The position numbers were made by a program, and so were the translations under genes. A DNA stretch of 10,481 bases, taken from the NCBI GenBank assembly GCA_023388535.1, contig JAEWFZ010000003.1:1-10481 (forward strand), written 5' to 3'. The notes under the pieces were generated by a model that was given only the letters and a program-made list of their open reading frames with translations, was not told where the DNA came from and did no database searches. Shown piece after piece: positions 1-6,286 of this stretch. Source of the stretch: Bacillota bacterium (lineage in GTDB: Bacteria > Bacillota_I > Bacilli_A > Erysipelotrichales > Erysipelotrichaceae). Positions within the stretch are counted from its first letter, which is position 1, and the number at the start of each line of letters is the position of its first letter.

Positions 1-127
1 AATTGGGTGGGCATATTTGGTGGTATAACAATGAGAGATTACACTCATCACTAGGGTATAAATCACCCGTCTCATATGCCCAATCAAAGTAACTATAAAA
101 ATTGTCCGTTAAAGTGTTGACATTCCA
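1..127 (+). mobile_element. Right end of an IS3-family insertion sequence
   Basis: The transposase tail stops at 92 and is followed by a short non-coding stretch. IS3-family elements usually end in CA a few tens of bases after the orfB stop. Two candidate ends are visible: after TTGACA at 117-122, or after TTCCA at 123-127. The TTGACA at the right end also resembles the outward -35 box that IS3-family circles (for example IS911) use to build a junction promoter. The left end is outside the window, so the terminal inverted repeat cannot be matched and the exact boundary is an inference. Confidence 0.5.
3..92 (+). CDS. IS3-family transposase, C-terminal fragment (cut by window edge)
   Basis: Reading from base 3, the frame gives about 29 residues ending in a TAA stop at 90-92. 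The core WYNNERLHSSLGYKSPV is the hallmark C-terminal end of the integrase (DDE, rve) domain of IS3-family OrfB/OrfAB transposases, whose usual form is YN..R.H..LGY..P. The rest of the protein, including the DDE triad, lies left of the window, so I cannot say whether the gene is intact or which IS3 subgroup it belongs to. It points toward the minus-strand operon and is separated from it by the probable IS right end and a terminator. The fragment is short, but the motif is distinctive. Confidence 0.85.
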   Translation: MGGHIWWYNNERLHSSLGYKSPVSYAQSK

Positions 128-169
128 GTCGAGTCTATAATAAAAAAAGTTACTTCAATCAAAGTAACT
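81..169. repeat. 14-bp direct repeat CAATCAAAGTAACT (81-94 and 156-169)
   Basis: The same 14 bases occur at 81-94, covering the last codons and stop of the IS transposase, and at 156-169, covering the loop and right arm of the operon terminator. Bases flanking each copy differ (C versus T before, A versus T after). IS3 elements normally duplicate only 3-5 bp of target, so this is not a standard target-site duplication. It could be chance or a relic of recombination at the IS edge. Confidence 0.6.
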
Positions 170-172
170 TTT
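142..172 (-). terminator. Rho-independent terminator of the minus-strand operon
   Basis: An 11-bp perfect stem pairs 145-155 (AAAAGTTACTT) with 162-172 (AAGTAACTTTT) around a 6-base loop. On the minus strand the stem runs into seven T residues (complement of 142-148). It begins 5 bases after the stop codon of the zinc-ribbon gene. The plus-strand side has only four T residues, so it would be a weaker stop for transcripts leaving the IS. Confidence 0.85.
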
Positions 173-176
173 CAAT

Positions 177-590
177 TTAGATCTCTCTTCCACAATTCTT
201 GCAGAATTTTGAGTCTTCATCATTTAAGGTCTGACAATGTTGACAGCGAATCTTAATAACTTCTTTAGATTTTAAAGGGGCGTTTTCTTCCATACCATCA
301 AATACATCGGAAACCATACCTCCTATAGCGGTGGTATGTGGTTTTAAGTCTTGCCGAGCTTTTTTGGGATTTAATAGTAAGCCAGATCCAGCCAAACCTC
401 TACTACCGATGGCCATCAAAATCACACCTATTAAAATCATTACCCAGCCTTCTCGGCCGTATCTCATGTCATGGCGGAAAAATACTGAAACGAATAAAAC
501 CATTCCGATTACGGTTATAGTCAATCCGCTATAATATATTAATTTTCTGGTGGTTGATATTTCGGTATAATTCTTTTCTGATTGATTCAT
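177..590 (-). CDS. Two-TM membrane protein with C-terminal zinc ribbon
   Basis: The 137-residue product has two hydrophobic segments (about residues 17-38 and 49-69) joined by a short charged hairpin (RHDMRYGREG). A polar linker follows, then a C-terminal zinc ribbon with cysteines C116, C119, C130 and C133 (CQHC...CKNC). The order TM hairpin then zinc ribbon suggests both tails face the cytoplasm, with the ribbon free to bind protein or nucleic acid. Small zinc-ribbon membrane proteins of this kind are common in Firmicutes and mostly uncharacterised. The start at 588-590 has AAGGAG at 598-603, 7 bases upstream. It is the last gene of the operon, 23 bases after the HAD gene, with the terminator immediately downstream. 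I do not recognise a specific family, and the function is unknown. Confidence 0.82.
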   Translation of the reverse strand: MNQSEKNYTEISTTRKLIYYSGLTITVIGMVLFVSVFFRHDMRYGREGWVMILIGVILMAIGSRGLAGSGLLLNPKKARQDLKPHTTAIGGMVSDVFDGMEENAPLKSKEVIKIRCQHCQTLNDEDSKFCKNCGREI

Positions 591-613
591 TTTTGTTCTC
601 CTTTAGTAATATT

Positions 614-1213
614 TTATAATATTTTAAGTTGTTTTAATTGGTTTCTGAGTTTTACGATATTTCCATCATAGACATAACCGTTGATACCGATGGCTTGTGC
701 ACCATCGATATTCTCAGGTTTATCATCAATGAAATAGCATTGTTCTGCCTGTAAATCGTATCTTTCTAAGAAGACTTGATATATTTCTGGATCTGGTTTT
801 ATCATGCTCACTTGATAGGAGAAAAATAGTCCGTCCATTTTTTCGAAGATGGGGAAATTATGCTTGATTTCTTGAACTTGTTCGGAGATGTTGGATAGTA
901 GGTAAACTTTTTTGTTTTTATCAATTAATTCTTCGATTAGATTTGCCATTTCCGGATTGTTTTCAAGTTGAAAATGCCAAGTACCAAAGATGGTATCAAC
1001 CGCTTGATGAAGATGCGGAGGTAAGTCTTCCTTAGCCTGACGAATCAATTGCGATGGATCGTCACCGCGGTCAAGATAATGCCAAATCTTCGATTCCATT
1101 AAAGTGTTATAGAGCAAGTCTTGTTCCGCTTTACTTTGTGTTACTGTACCGTAGATCTGATAGGGATCAAAGTTACAAATAACATTACCAAAATCAAATA
1201 TTATAGCTTCCAT
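614..1213 (-). CDS. HAD-superfamily hydrolase (YihX-like, subfamily IA)
   Basis: The 199-residue protein shows all HAD motifs. Motif I is FDFGNV with nucleophile D7, motif II is LLSN with S107, motif III is IKPD with K139, and motif IV is the acidic pair D163-D164 in FIDDKPENIDGA. The region between motifs I and II forms the small helical cap typical of subfamily IA. The second Asp of the usual DxD motif I is Gly (G9), as in the DxGNV group that includes E. coli YihX, a sugar-phosphate phosphatase. The likely role is a cytosolic phosphatase on a small phosphorylated metabolite; the substrate cannot be read from sequence. The ATG overlaps the end of the carboxypeptidase gene by 13 bases. GGAG at 1221-1224, 7 bases from the start, lies inside that gene, so translation is probably coupled. 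Confidence 0.9.
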   Translation of the reverse strand: MEAIIFDFGNVICNFDPYQIYGTVTQSKAEQDLLYNTLMESKIWHYLDRGDDPSQLIRQAKEDLPPHLHQAVDTIFGTWHFQLENNPEMANLIEELIDKNKKVYLLSNISEQVQEIKHNFPIFEKMDGLFFSYQVSMIKPDPEIYQVFLERYDLQAEQCYFIDDKPENIDGAQAIGINGYVYDGNIVKLRNQLKQLKIL

Positions 1214-2526
1214 TTTCTATCTCCGTGACGAATCGCTTTATTCTTAAAATAGGATCTAAGACCTAACAAACTAATAGCGATTACTATAAGGATTCCTATT
1301 ATGCCGACTAAAACTAGATTTTGAAGAATGAAATTAGCAATAACACTAACGCTATATAAAACAAACGATCGTTTATAGTCTTGGTTCGTTACTAAATTTT
1401 CAGAAGCCAGTGGTTGCTGGTTGTAATAAAGCGTAACCGTACCATACTTAGTACCTTTATCGATCGGGGCGGTAAGGTTATCTTCATGTTTAATTTCTAT
1501 TTGAACATCATCTTTATCAATGATAATCGGCAATTTAACAACTAGGTCTTTTGTTATTTGTATTGGAATCTTTTTTACTCCCCAAACATAGTCGATATCA
1601 ACAAAACCAATCGTTTGATTTTCGCCAATAACAGTTACCGCATGCATAGATTTTAAAAGTGCTAGGTATATTTTTTCATGGTCTTCTACATTTCCACCAC
1701 GGCTATAGGCATCGGCGGTTGTGATAATGATAGTTTTATTATCTTGTTGATGAAAACTAGATAAATTATATCCGGCTTGTGGTGTCCAGCCTGTTTTTCC
1801 GCCTTGGATATAGTCGATCGGCTTTTGATATCCGAGTATTGTCGACCTTAGCAACATACCATTGCTGCGCTTGTTATTGGGTTTGGTACGATAGGTTTGT
1901 ACCGAAGCAAATTCTTTAAACTTAGGATTTTTCAAAGCATATTGCATCAAAACATTAAAATCGTGTGCTGTTGAATAATGCTCGTTGTCATGAAGCCCAG
2001 TTGCATTGACAAAATGAGTTTGTGTCATGCCGATCTCTTTAGCTTTTCGATTAACTTTTTGGACGAATTGTTCAGGACTTGAATCCATTATTCTTGCTAT
2101 GGTGTTAATGGCATCGGCGCCACTAGGAAGTAAGATACCCATAATTAAATCTTCAATCGTAACTTTTTCATTGGCCACAAATCCAGCTACCGATGCTTTT
2201 TGTGCTCTTAGTCCGGCTAAGTCTTCGGCTGTCACGGTCACTACTCGATCATATTCGCCTTGAAAATGTTCGATGGCTGTAATTGCGGTCAGAATCTTGG
2301 TCAATGAAGCGGGATACATTTTAGACTGAGCATCTTTTGAGAAAATAATTTGCGAACTATTTTCATCCGTCATTACGACTTCGACAAAACGCGACTCTAA
2401 GTTTAACTGGGTGATTATCGATTCAAAATCAACTTTAGCTTGGAGCGGCGTCGTAAAGAGATGCGTCAAAAAAAGCATCATCGACAAAATGACTATAGGA
2501 ATTTGTTTTCTAAAATAGAATTTCAT
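1201..2526 (-). CDS. D-alanyl-D-alanine carboxypeptidase (DacA/DacF-type, PBP, peptidase S11)
   Basis: The enzyme trims the terminal D-Ala from peptidoglycan stem pentapeptides outside the membrane. Numbering from the upstream ATG (444 aa form): signal peptide about 1-33 (cut near LQA), S11 penicillin-binding domain about 36-295 with SLTK (nucleophile S77, K80) and KTG at 247-249, then a beta-rich C-terminal domain, then a C-terminal amphipathic/TM anchor about 391-427 with a basic tail. The second motif, normally SxN, reads S138-G139-A140 (SGADA), so the Asn is replaced by Ala. I place the start at M4 (ATG 2524-2526) because GAGG ends 9 bases before it. The in-frame ATG at 2533-2535 has GAGG directly abutting it and is less likely. 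The start overlaps the preceding gene by 17 bases, and the HAD gene overlaps its end. Assignment to DacA versus DacF is not possible. Confidence 0.92.
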   Translation of the reverse strand: MKFYFRKQIPIVILSMMLFLTHLFTTPLQAKVDFESIITQLNLESRFVEVVMTDENSSQIIFSKDAQSKMYPASLTKILTAITAIEHFQGEYDRVVTVTAEDLAGLRAQKASVAGFVANEKVTIEDLIMGILLPSGADAINTIARIMDSSPEQFVQKVNRKAKEIGMTQTHFVNATGLHDNEHYSTAHDFNVLMQYALKNPKFKEFASVQTYRTKPNNKRSNGMLLRSTILGYQKPIDYIQGGKTGWTPQAGYNLSSFHQQDNKTIIITTADAYSRGGNVEDHEKIYLALLKSMHAVTVIGENQTIGFVDIDYVWGVKKIPIQITKDLVVKLPIIIDKDDVQIEIKHEDNLTAPIDKGTKYGTVTLYYNQQPLASENLVTNQDYKRSFVLYSVSVIANFILQNLVLVGIIGILIVIAISLLGLRSYFKNKAIRHGDRKWKL

Positions 2527-2755
2527 CCTTTTCATCCTCTTCGTCTCTTTGCTCTAAAGCAGAGATATTGCTTTGGATTTCATTAATAACTTCTATGCCA
2601 CCGATATCTTCATCAATTTGTTTATTGAGTTGTTTTTCAAAAACATGTATAGCTTTAAAGTATTCTTGTATATAGGCTTTCGGGGAAACTTTTTTCCCGC
2701 GGAAGATAGTTTCGCAATAAGAGATTGCTAGTTCGTGTAGATCTTGTGAATCCAT
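2510..2755 (-). CDS. Small acidic protein of unknown function, first gene of the dac operon
   Basis: The 81-residue product starts MDSQDLHELAISYCETIF and ends in a strongly acidic tail (EQRDEEDEKDEILF). It is predicted helical and cytosolic, with no signal peptide or TM segment. I do not recognise a family. I chose ATG 2753-2755 because AAGGAG (2763-2768) sits 7 bases upstream. The in-frame ATG at 2759-2761 is 1 base from that site, and the most upstream ATG at 2786-2788 lies before the site and overlaps the promoter -10. The end overlaps the start of the carboxypeptidase gene, so the two are likely coupled. The tight overlap and good ribosome binding site make it a real gene; a role in cell-wall growth is only guilt by association. 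Confidence 0.75.
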   Translation of the reverse strand: MDSQDLHELAISYCETIFRGKKVSPKAYIQEYFKAIHVFEKQLNKQIDEDIGGIEVINEIQSNISALEQRDEEDEKDEILF

Positions 2756-2779
2756 GTTCATTCTCCTTTGGTTATGGTT

Positions 2780-2809
2780 ATTATACAATATATTGGGTAA
2801 GCATGTTAT
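2780..2809 (-). promoter_or_regulatory. Promoter of the minus-strand dac operon
   Basis: On the minus strand a perfect -10 TATAAT (complement of 2780-2785) is preceded, 18 bases upstream, by the -35-like ATAACA (complement of 2804-2809, 4 of 6 matches to TTGACA). Transcription would begin near 2773, leaving a leader of about 17-18 bases that holds little more than the AAGGAG site. This supports the downstream start chosen for the first gene. Confidence 0.65.
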
Positions 2810-2841
2810 TGATACTGAAACTTTTCTAGCGTATCATTAAG

Positions 2842-2877
2842 ACAAAAGAAAAACGAATTAGATGATATCTAATTCGT
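2842..2877 (-). terminator. Terminator of the tRNA-Glu/tRNA-Trp unit
   Basis: An 11-bp perfect stem pairs 2853-2863 (ACGAATTAGAT) with 2867-2877 (ATCTAATTCGT) around a 3-base loop. On the minus strand it continues into TTTTTCTTTTGT. It lies 14 bases after the tRNA-Trp 3' end and upstream of the dac operon promoter, so it separates the two minus-strand units. Confidence 0.85.
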
Positions 2878-2891
2878 CATTACTTTCTCAA

Positions 2892-2965
2892 TGGCAGGGG
2901 TACCAGGATTCGAACCCGGATTTACGGTTTTGGAGACCGTTGCTCTACCGTTGAACTATACCCCT
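2892..2965 (-). tRNA. tRNA-Trp (anticodon CCA)
   Basis: The 74-nt cloverleaf has a 7-bp acceptor stem (AGGGGTA with TACCCCT), D arm GTTC/GAGC, anticodon stem ACGGT/ACCGT with loop CTCCAAA giving anticodon CCA, a T arm with TTCGAAT, discriminator G and an encoded CCA end (complement of 2892-2894). It is transcribed after tRNA-Glu with one base between them. A CCA anticodon and ordinary TGG Trp codons in the genes fit the standard code. Confidence 0.96.
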
Positions 2966-2966
2966 A

Positions 2967-3042
2967 TGGTGACCCGTACGGGATTCGAACCCGTGAATGC
3001 ATGCGTGAAAGGCATGTGAGTTAACCGTTTCTCCAACGGGCC
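2967..3042 (-). tRNA. tRNA-Glu (anticodon UUC)
   Basis: The 76-nt cloverleaf has acceptor stem GGCCCGT with ACGGGTC (one G-U pair), anticodon stem CATGC/GCATG with loop CTTTCAC giving anticodon TTC, T loop TTCGAAT and an encoded CCA (complement of 2967-2969). It is the first tRNA of the unit, about 20 bases downstream of the promoter. Confidence 0.96.
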
Positions 3043-3062
3043 TAGGATGGATATGCCATAGA

Positions 3063-3091
3063 AGTATAACACAAAAGCATATCAATGACAA
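3063..3091 (-). promoter_or_regulatory. Promoter of the tRNA-Glu/tRNA-Trp unit
   Basis: On the minus strand, TTGTCA (complement of 3086-3091, 5 of 6 matches) is 17 bases from TATACT (complement of 3063-3068, 5 of 6), with an extended TG one base before the -10. The start would fall about 14 bases before the tRNA-Glu 5' end. The -35 box overlaps the first bases of the pyrR ribosome binding site on the other strand. Confidence 0.72.
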
Positions 3092-3104
3092 GGAGAATTT
3101 TAAT

Positions 3105-3617
3105 ATGAAGAAAATACTAGATTCCATGGCGATTAATCGAACCCTAAAACGCTTAACCCACGAAATTATAGAACGTAACGAAGGCGTCAAAGACGTTGTT
3201 TTAGTAGGGATAAAAACAAGAGGTATCGTTTTAGCCAACCGCATTGCTGACTTTATTCTACAATTGGAAAATAAAGAAGTACCAGTAATCGAACTCGATA
3301 TAACTCCATGGCGCGATGACAAAGATCATGATTTAGCACCACATAAGTTACCAATTAATATCAATGGTAAACAAGTGGTATTAGTAGATGATGTTTTATT
3401 CAGTGGAAGAACCATACGAGCTGCCATGGACGCCGTAATTGATTCAGGAAGACCAGCCACGGTACAATGTGCGGTTTTGGTCGATCGTGGTCATCGCGAG
3501 CTACCCATTCGTGCCGACTATGTAGGGAAGAATATTCCGAGCTCGAAAACGGAACGTATCTTTGTCAATGTTTTAGAAATCGATGGTTTAGACGAAATTT
3601 CCATCAGTTCGAGCTAG
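3105..3617 (+). CDS. pyrR: PyrR: pyrimidine operon attenuation regulator / uracil phosphoribosyltransferase
   Basis: PyrR binds UMP/UTP and pyr mRNA leaders to end transcription when pyrimidines are plentiful, and has weak uracil phosphoribosyltransferase activity. The 170-residue protein (family usually about 175-185) has a type I PRTase fold. Marks are LVGIKTRG at 33-40, the PRPP-binding loop VVLVDDVLFSGRT at 91-103 with D95-D96, AVLVDRGHRELPIRADYVGK at 123-142, and GKNIPSSK at 141-148. The segment ELDITPWRDD (63-72) matches the EIDITLYRDD hood region of Bacillus PyrR. AAGGAG at 3090-3095 lies 9 bases before the ATG. No pyr genes or PyrR-binding attenuator are seen nearby, so it acts in trans on loci elsewhere. 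No convincing plus-strand promoter is seen, and no terminator lies between it and the leuS promoter. Confidence 0.95.
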   Translation: MKKILDSMAINRTLKRLTHEIIERNEGVKDVVLVGIKTRGIVLANRIADFILQLENKEVPVIELDITPWRDDKDHDLAPHKLPININGKQVVLVDDVLFSGRTIRAAMDAVIDSGRPATVQCAVLVDRGHRELPIRADYVGKNIPSSKTERIFVNVLEIDGLDEISISSS

Positions 3618-3643
3618 TCTAAGCGTTTAATTCAGTACTTTGG

Positions 3644-3672
3644 TTGACTATAACAAAGGTTTCGCCTAAAAT
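3644..3672 (+). promoter_or_regulatory. Promoter of the T-box/leuS unit
   Basis: TTGACT (3644-3649, 5 of 6 matches) is 17 bases from TAAAAT (3667-3672, 5 of 6). Transcription would start near 3679, just before the first paired element of the T-box leader. This separates leuS from pyrR, though read-through from pyrR is possible. Confidence 0.8.
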
Positions 3673-3685
3673 AGACCCATAAGCA

Positions 3686-3864
3686 ATGAACAGACATAGT
3701 ATCTAGAAGATGGAAATTCAGCGATCTATCGGTTGGTGTGAGATAGACAAAAAACTAGAGAACTCAGCTGGGAGCTAGACCAAAGGTCCGTCCCTTCGCG
3801 TTAAGAAGATTGAGTAAAAAACGAAGGTGGTACCACGCAAGCGCGTCCTTGAGGTACCTTTTTT
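3686..3864 (+). ncRNA. T-box riboswitch, leucine-specific, leuS leader
   Basis: The leader senses uncharged tRNA-Leu and allows transcription into leuS only when leucyl-tRNA runs short. Stem I is visible: TCTAG (3702-3706) pairs with CTAGA (3755-3759), flanked by the loop-E bases AGTA (3698-3701) and GAA (3760-3762). The specifier CTC (Leu) at 3763-3765 follows, with an A after it. The distal part has CTATC/GATAG closing the GGTTGGTGTGA segment (3731-3741). Stem III is GACC/GGTC (3778-3788). The conserved T-box motif GGTGGTACCACGC is at 3826-3838. The CTC specifier agrees with the downstream leucyl-tRNA synthetase. The outer 5' boundary is approximate. Confidence 0.93.
3829..3864 (+). terminator. 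Conditional terminator of the leuS T-box
   Basis: GGTACC at 3829-3834 can pair with GGTACC at 3853-3858, with ACGC/GCGT (3835-3838 with 3843-3846) inside, followed by T6 at 3859-3864. The 5' arm is part of the T-box motif, so binding of uncharged tRNA-Leu to the antiterminator prevents this hairpin. CCTTCG (3793-3798) with CGAAGG (3822-3827) is a competing helix. Confidence 0.8.
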
Positions 3865-3877
3865 ATTGGAGGAAGTT

Positions 3878-6271
3878 ATGTATAACCATAAAGTTGTAGA
3901 AAAGAAATGGCAAAAAATCTGGGATCAAGAAAAGCTGTTTAAAACAGATGTTTATGATTTTAGTAAACCAAAAGCGTATATCTTAGATATGTTTCCTTAT
4001 CCTTCCGGAGAAGGGTTACATGTCGGTCATCCTGAAGGCTATACCGCAACCGATATTTTATCTCGCTATAAACGGATGAATGGCTTTAATGTGCTCCATC
4101 CAATGGGTTGGGATGCCTTTGGTTTACCGGCTGAGCAATTTGCTTTGGAAACTGGTAATCATCCCGCAACCTTTACTGAAGAAAATATTCAAAACTTCAA
4201 ACGTCAAATAAAGTCGTTAGGTTTATCCTATGATTGGGATCGAGAAATTGCGACGACAGATCCAAAATATTTTAAATGGACCCAATGGATTTTCACCAAA
4301 CTCTTCGAACATGATTTAGCTTATGTTGCAGAAATGCCAGTAAACTGGTGTGAAGCCTTAGGGACCGTTTTAAGTAATGAAGAAGTAATAGATGGTAAAT
4401 CGGAACGCGGCGGTCATCCGGTAACACGAGTGCTCATGCGTCAATGGGTATTAAAAATAACCGAGTATGCGCAACGCTTGTTGGATGATTTGGAACTAGT
4501 AGATTGGCCAGAATCAACCAAAGAAATGCAAAAGAACTGGATTGGTCGTTCCGAAGGTGCGGAAGTCATTTTCAAAGTTGATGGTCACAATAAAGAATTC
4601 GCGGTATTTACTACTCGTAGCGATACCTTATTCGGAGCTACCTATTGCGTACTGGCGCCGGAGCATCCTTTTGTGATGGAAATAGTCAGTGAAGCACAAA
4701 GAGAACAAGTAGTTGACTATATTGAAAAAGCTGGTCGAAAATCCGATTTAGAAAGAACCGAATTAGCCAAAGAAAAGACCGGTATCTTTACCGGTGCCTA
4801 CGCTATTAATCCGGTTAATCAAAAGAAAGTGCCGATTTGGATTGCGGACTATGTCCTAGCTACCTATGGTACCGGAGCAATTATGGCAGTACCCGCCCAT
4901 GATCAAAGAGACTATGAATTTGCTACTAAATTCGGTTTAGATATCATACCGGTTTTAGAAGGTGGAGATCTTAGTCAAGAAGCCTATCTTGGAGATGGTA
5001 AACATATCAATTCTGGGTTCATCAACGGAATGGATAAAGAAACAGCTATCGAAACCATGAATAACTGGCTTGTTGAAAACCAAGTCGGCCAAGCTAAAGT
5101 AACTTTTAAACTTAGAGATTGGTTGTTCTCACGCCAGCGTTATTGGGGCGAACCAATTCCTGTAGTCCATTTAGAAGACGGAACAATGAGAACCGTAGGT
5201 TTGGATGATTTACCTCTAGAACTTCCAGAAGTAGCGAATTATAAACCAAGCGGCAAGGGCCAGTCTCCACTGGGTAATAATCCAGCTTGGCTTGAGGTTG
5301 AAGTGGATGGGATTAAAGGATTTAGAGAAACCAACACCATGCCTCAATGGGCCGGTTCTTGCTGGTACTATATCCGTTATATTGATCCTAATAATGACCA
5401 TGAAATCGCCTCTAAGGAACTATTAGATCATTGGTTACCGGTTGATTTATATGTAGGTGGTGCAGAACATGCGGTACTTCATTTACTCTATGCGCGTTTC
5501 TGGCATAAATTCTTATATGATTTAGGAATCGTTTCTACCAAAGAACCTTTTATCAAACTATTTCACCAAGGCATGATTCTAGGTGATAATAACGAAAAAA
5601 TGAGTAAGTCACGCGGTAACGTAGTAAATCCGGACGATATAGTAGCTTCCCATGGAGCCGATGCCTTAAGGGTTTACGAAATGTTTATGGGACCTTTAGA
5701 AGCGTCTAAACCATGGTCGGAGCAGGGGCTGGATGGTACTAAGCGTTGGCTTGATCGAGTCTGGCGTTTCTTTATAGAAAACGATACAAATTTTGTTGAA
5801 ACGAATAACGGTTCTTTAGATAAGGTCTTTCACTATACGGTTAAGAAAGTTAGTAATGATATTGAAACGCTTCAGTTTAATACCGCTATCTCACAAATGA
5901 TGATTTTCATCAACGAAGCTTATAAAGCCGAAGAAGTGTATTTACCTTATGCTTTAGGATTTATCCAAATGTTTGCTTGCTTCGCGCCGCACATGGGTGA
6001 GGAGCTGTGGGAACGGTTTGGTAATAATGAATCACTAACTTATGAACCATGGCCGACGTATGACGAAGCGATGTTAGTTGAAGATACAATTGAAATAATC
6101 GTACAAGTCAATGGTAAATTGCGTGGTCGCTTCCAAGCTCCTAACAACTCTTCAAAAGAAACCTTAGAAGAAATGGCGTTTGAAGTAAAAAACGTTAAAG
6201 ATACAATTGGTGATAAAGCGATTCGTAAGGTAATTGTCGTACCAAATAAAATAGTAAATATTGTCATTTAG
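3878..6271 (+). CDS. leuS: Leucyl-tRNA synthetase (bacterial type)
   Basis: This class I enzyme charges tRNA-Leu in the cytosol and clears mischarged norvaline or isoleucine through its CP1 editing domain. The 797-residue length fits the bacterial norm of about 800-860. The HIGH motif reads HVGH at 48-51, within FPYPSGEGLHVGH. The editing domain has the threonine-rich TTRSDT at 245-250 and GTGAIMAVPAHDQRDYEFA with the conserved Asp D342. The zinc/leucine-specific region and SCWYYIRY precede KMSKS at 574-578. Anticodon-binding and C-terminal domains follow, ending with VNGKLRGR and the IRKVIVVPNK tail. I chose ATG 3878 with GGAGG at 3868-3872. An in-frame GTG at 3827 lies inside the T-box terminator and is rejected. 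It is controlled by the leucine T-box and closed by its own terminator. Confidence 0.98.
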   Translation: MYNHKVVEKKWQKIWDQEKLFKTDVYDFSKPKAYILDMFPYPSGEGLHVGHPEGYTATDILSRYKRMNGFNVLHPMGWDAFGLPAEQFALETGNHPATFTEENIQNFKRQIKSLGLSYDWDREIATTDPKYFKWTQWIFTKLFEHDLAYVAEMPVNWCEALGTVLSNEEVIDGKSERGGHPVTRVLMRQWVLKITEYAQRLLDDLELVDWPESTKEMQKNWIGRSEGAEVIFKVDGHNKEFAVFTTRSDTLFGATYCVLAPEHPFVMEIVSEAQREQVVDYIEKAGRKSDLERTELAKEKTGIFTGAYAINPVNQKKVPIWIADYVLATYGTGAIMAVPAHDQRDYEFATKFGLDIIPVLEGGDLSQEAYLGDGKHINSGFINGMDKETAIETMNNWLVENQVGQAKVTFKLRDWLFSRQRYWGEPIPVVHLEDGTMRTVGLDDLPLELPEVANYKPSGKGQSPLGNNPAWLEVEVDGIKGFRETNTMPQWAGSCWYYIRYIDPNNDHEIASKELLDHWLPVDLYVGGAEHAVLHLLYARFWHKFLYDLGIVSTKEPFIKLFHQGMILGDNNEKMSKSRGNVVNPDDIVASHGADALRVYEMFMGPLEASKPWSEQGLDGTKRWLDRVWRFFIENDTNFVETNNGSLDKVFHYTVKKVSNDIETLQFNTAISQMMIFINEAYKAEEVYLPYALGFIQMFACFAPHMGEELWERFGNNESLTYEPWPTYDEAMLVEDTIEIIVQVNGKLRGRFQAPNNSSKETLEEMAFEVKNVKDTIGDKAIRKVIVVPNKIVNIVI

Positions 6272-6286
6272 GACAAGAATAAAATT

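Noticed and set aside
8..82. 9-bp inverted repeat TGGGCATAT / ATATGCCCA (8-16 and 74-82)
   Set aside because: It is within the transposase coding tail, has a 57-base gap and no T-tract; probably chance.
331..534. Plus-strand open frames over the zinc-ribbon gene
   Set aside because: They are antisense shadows of a gene with a good ribosome binding site, TM segments and Cys motifs.
2510..2809. Toxin-antitoxin or defence role for the small acidic protein
   Set aside because: There is no partner gene or recognisable toxin or antitoxin motif; its overlap is with a housekeeping carboxypeptidase.
2945..3322. Minus-strand open frame of 125 codons
   Set aside because: It crosses two tRNAs and lies antisense to pyrR; no ribosome binding site or recognisable domain.
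3618..3643. Possible terminator between pyrR and the leuS promoter
   Set aside because: No stem followed by a T-run is visible in this short gap.
3827..3877. In-frame GTG start extending leuS by 17 residues
   Set aside because: These codons form the T-box motif and terminator hairpin. The GGAGG-preceded ATG at 3878 gives a standard LeuRS N terminus.
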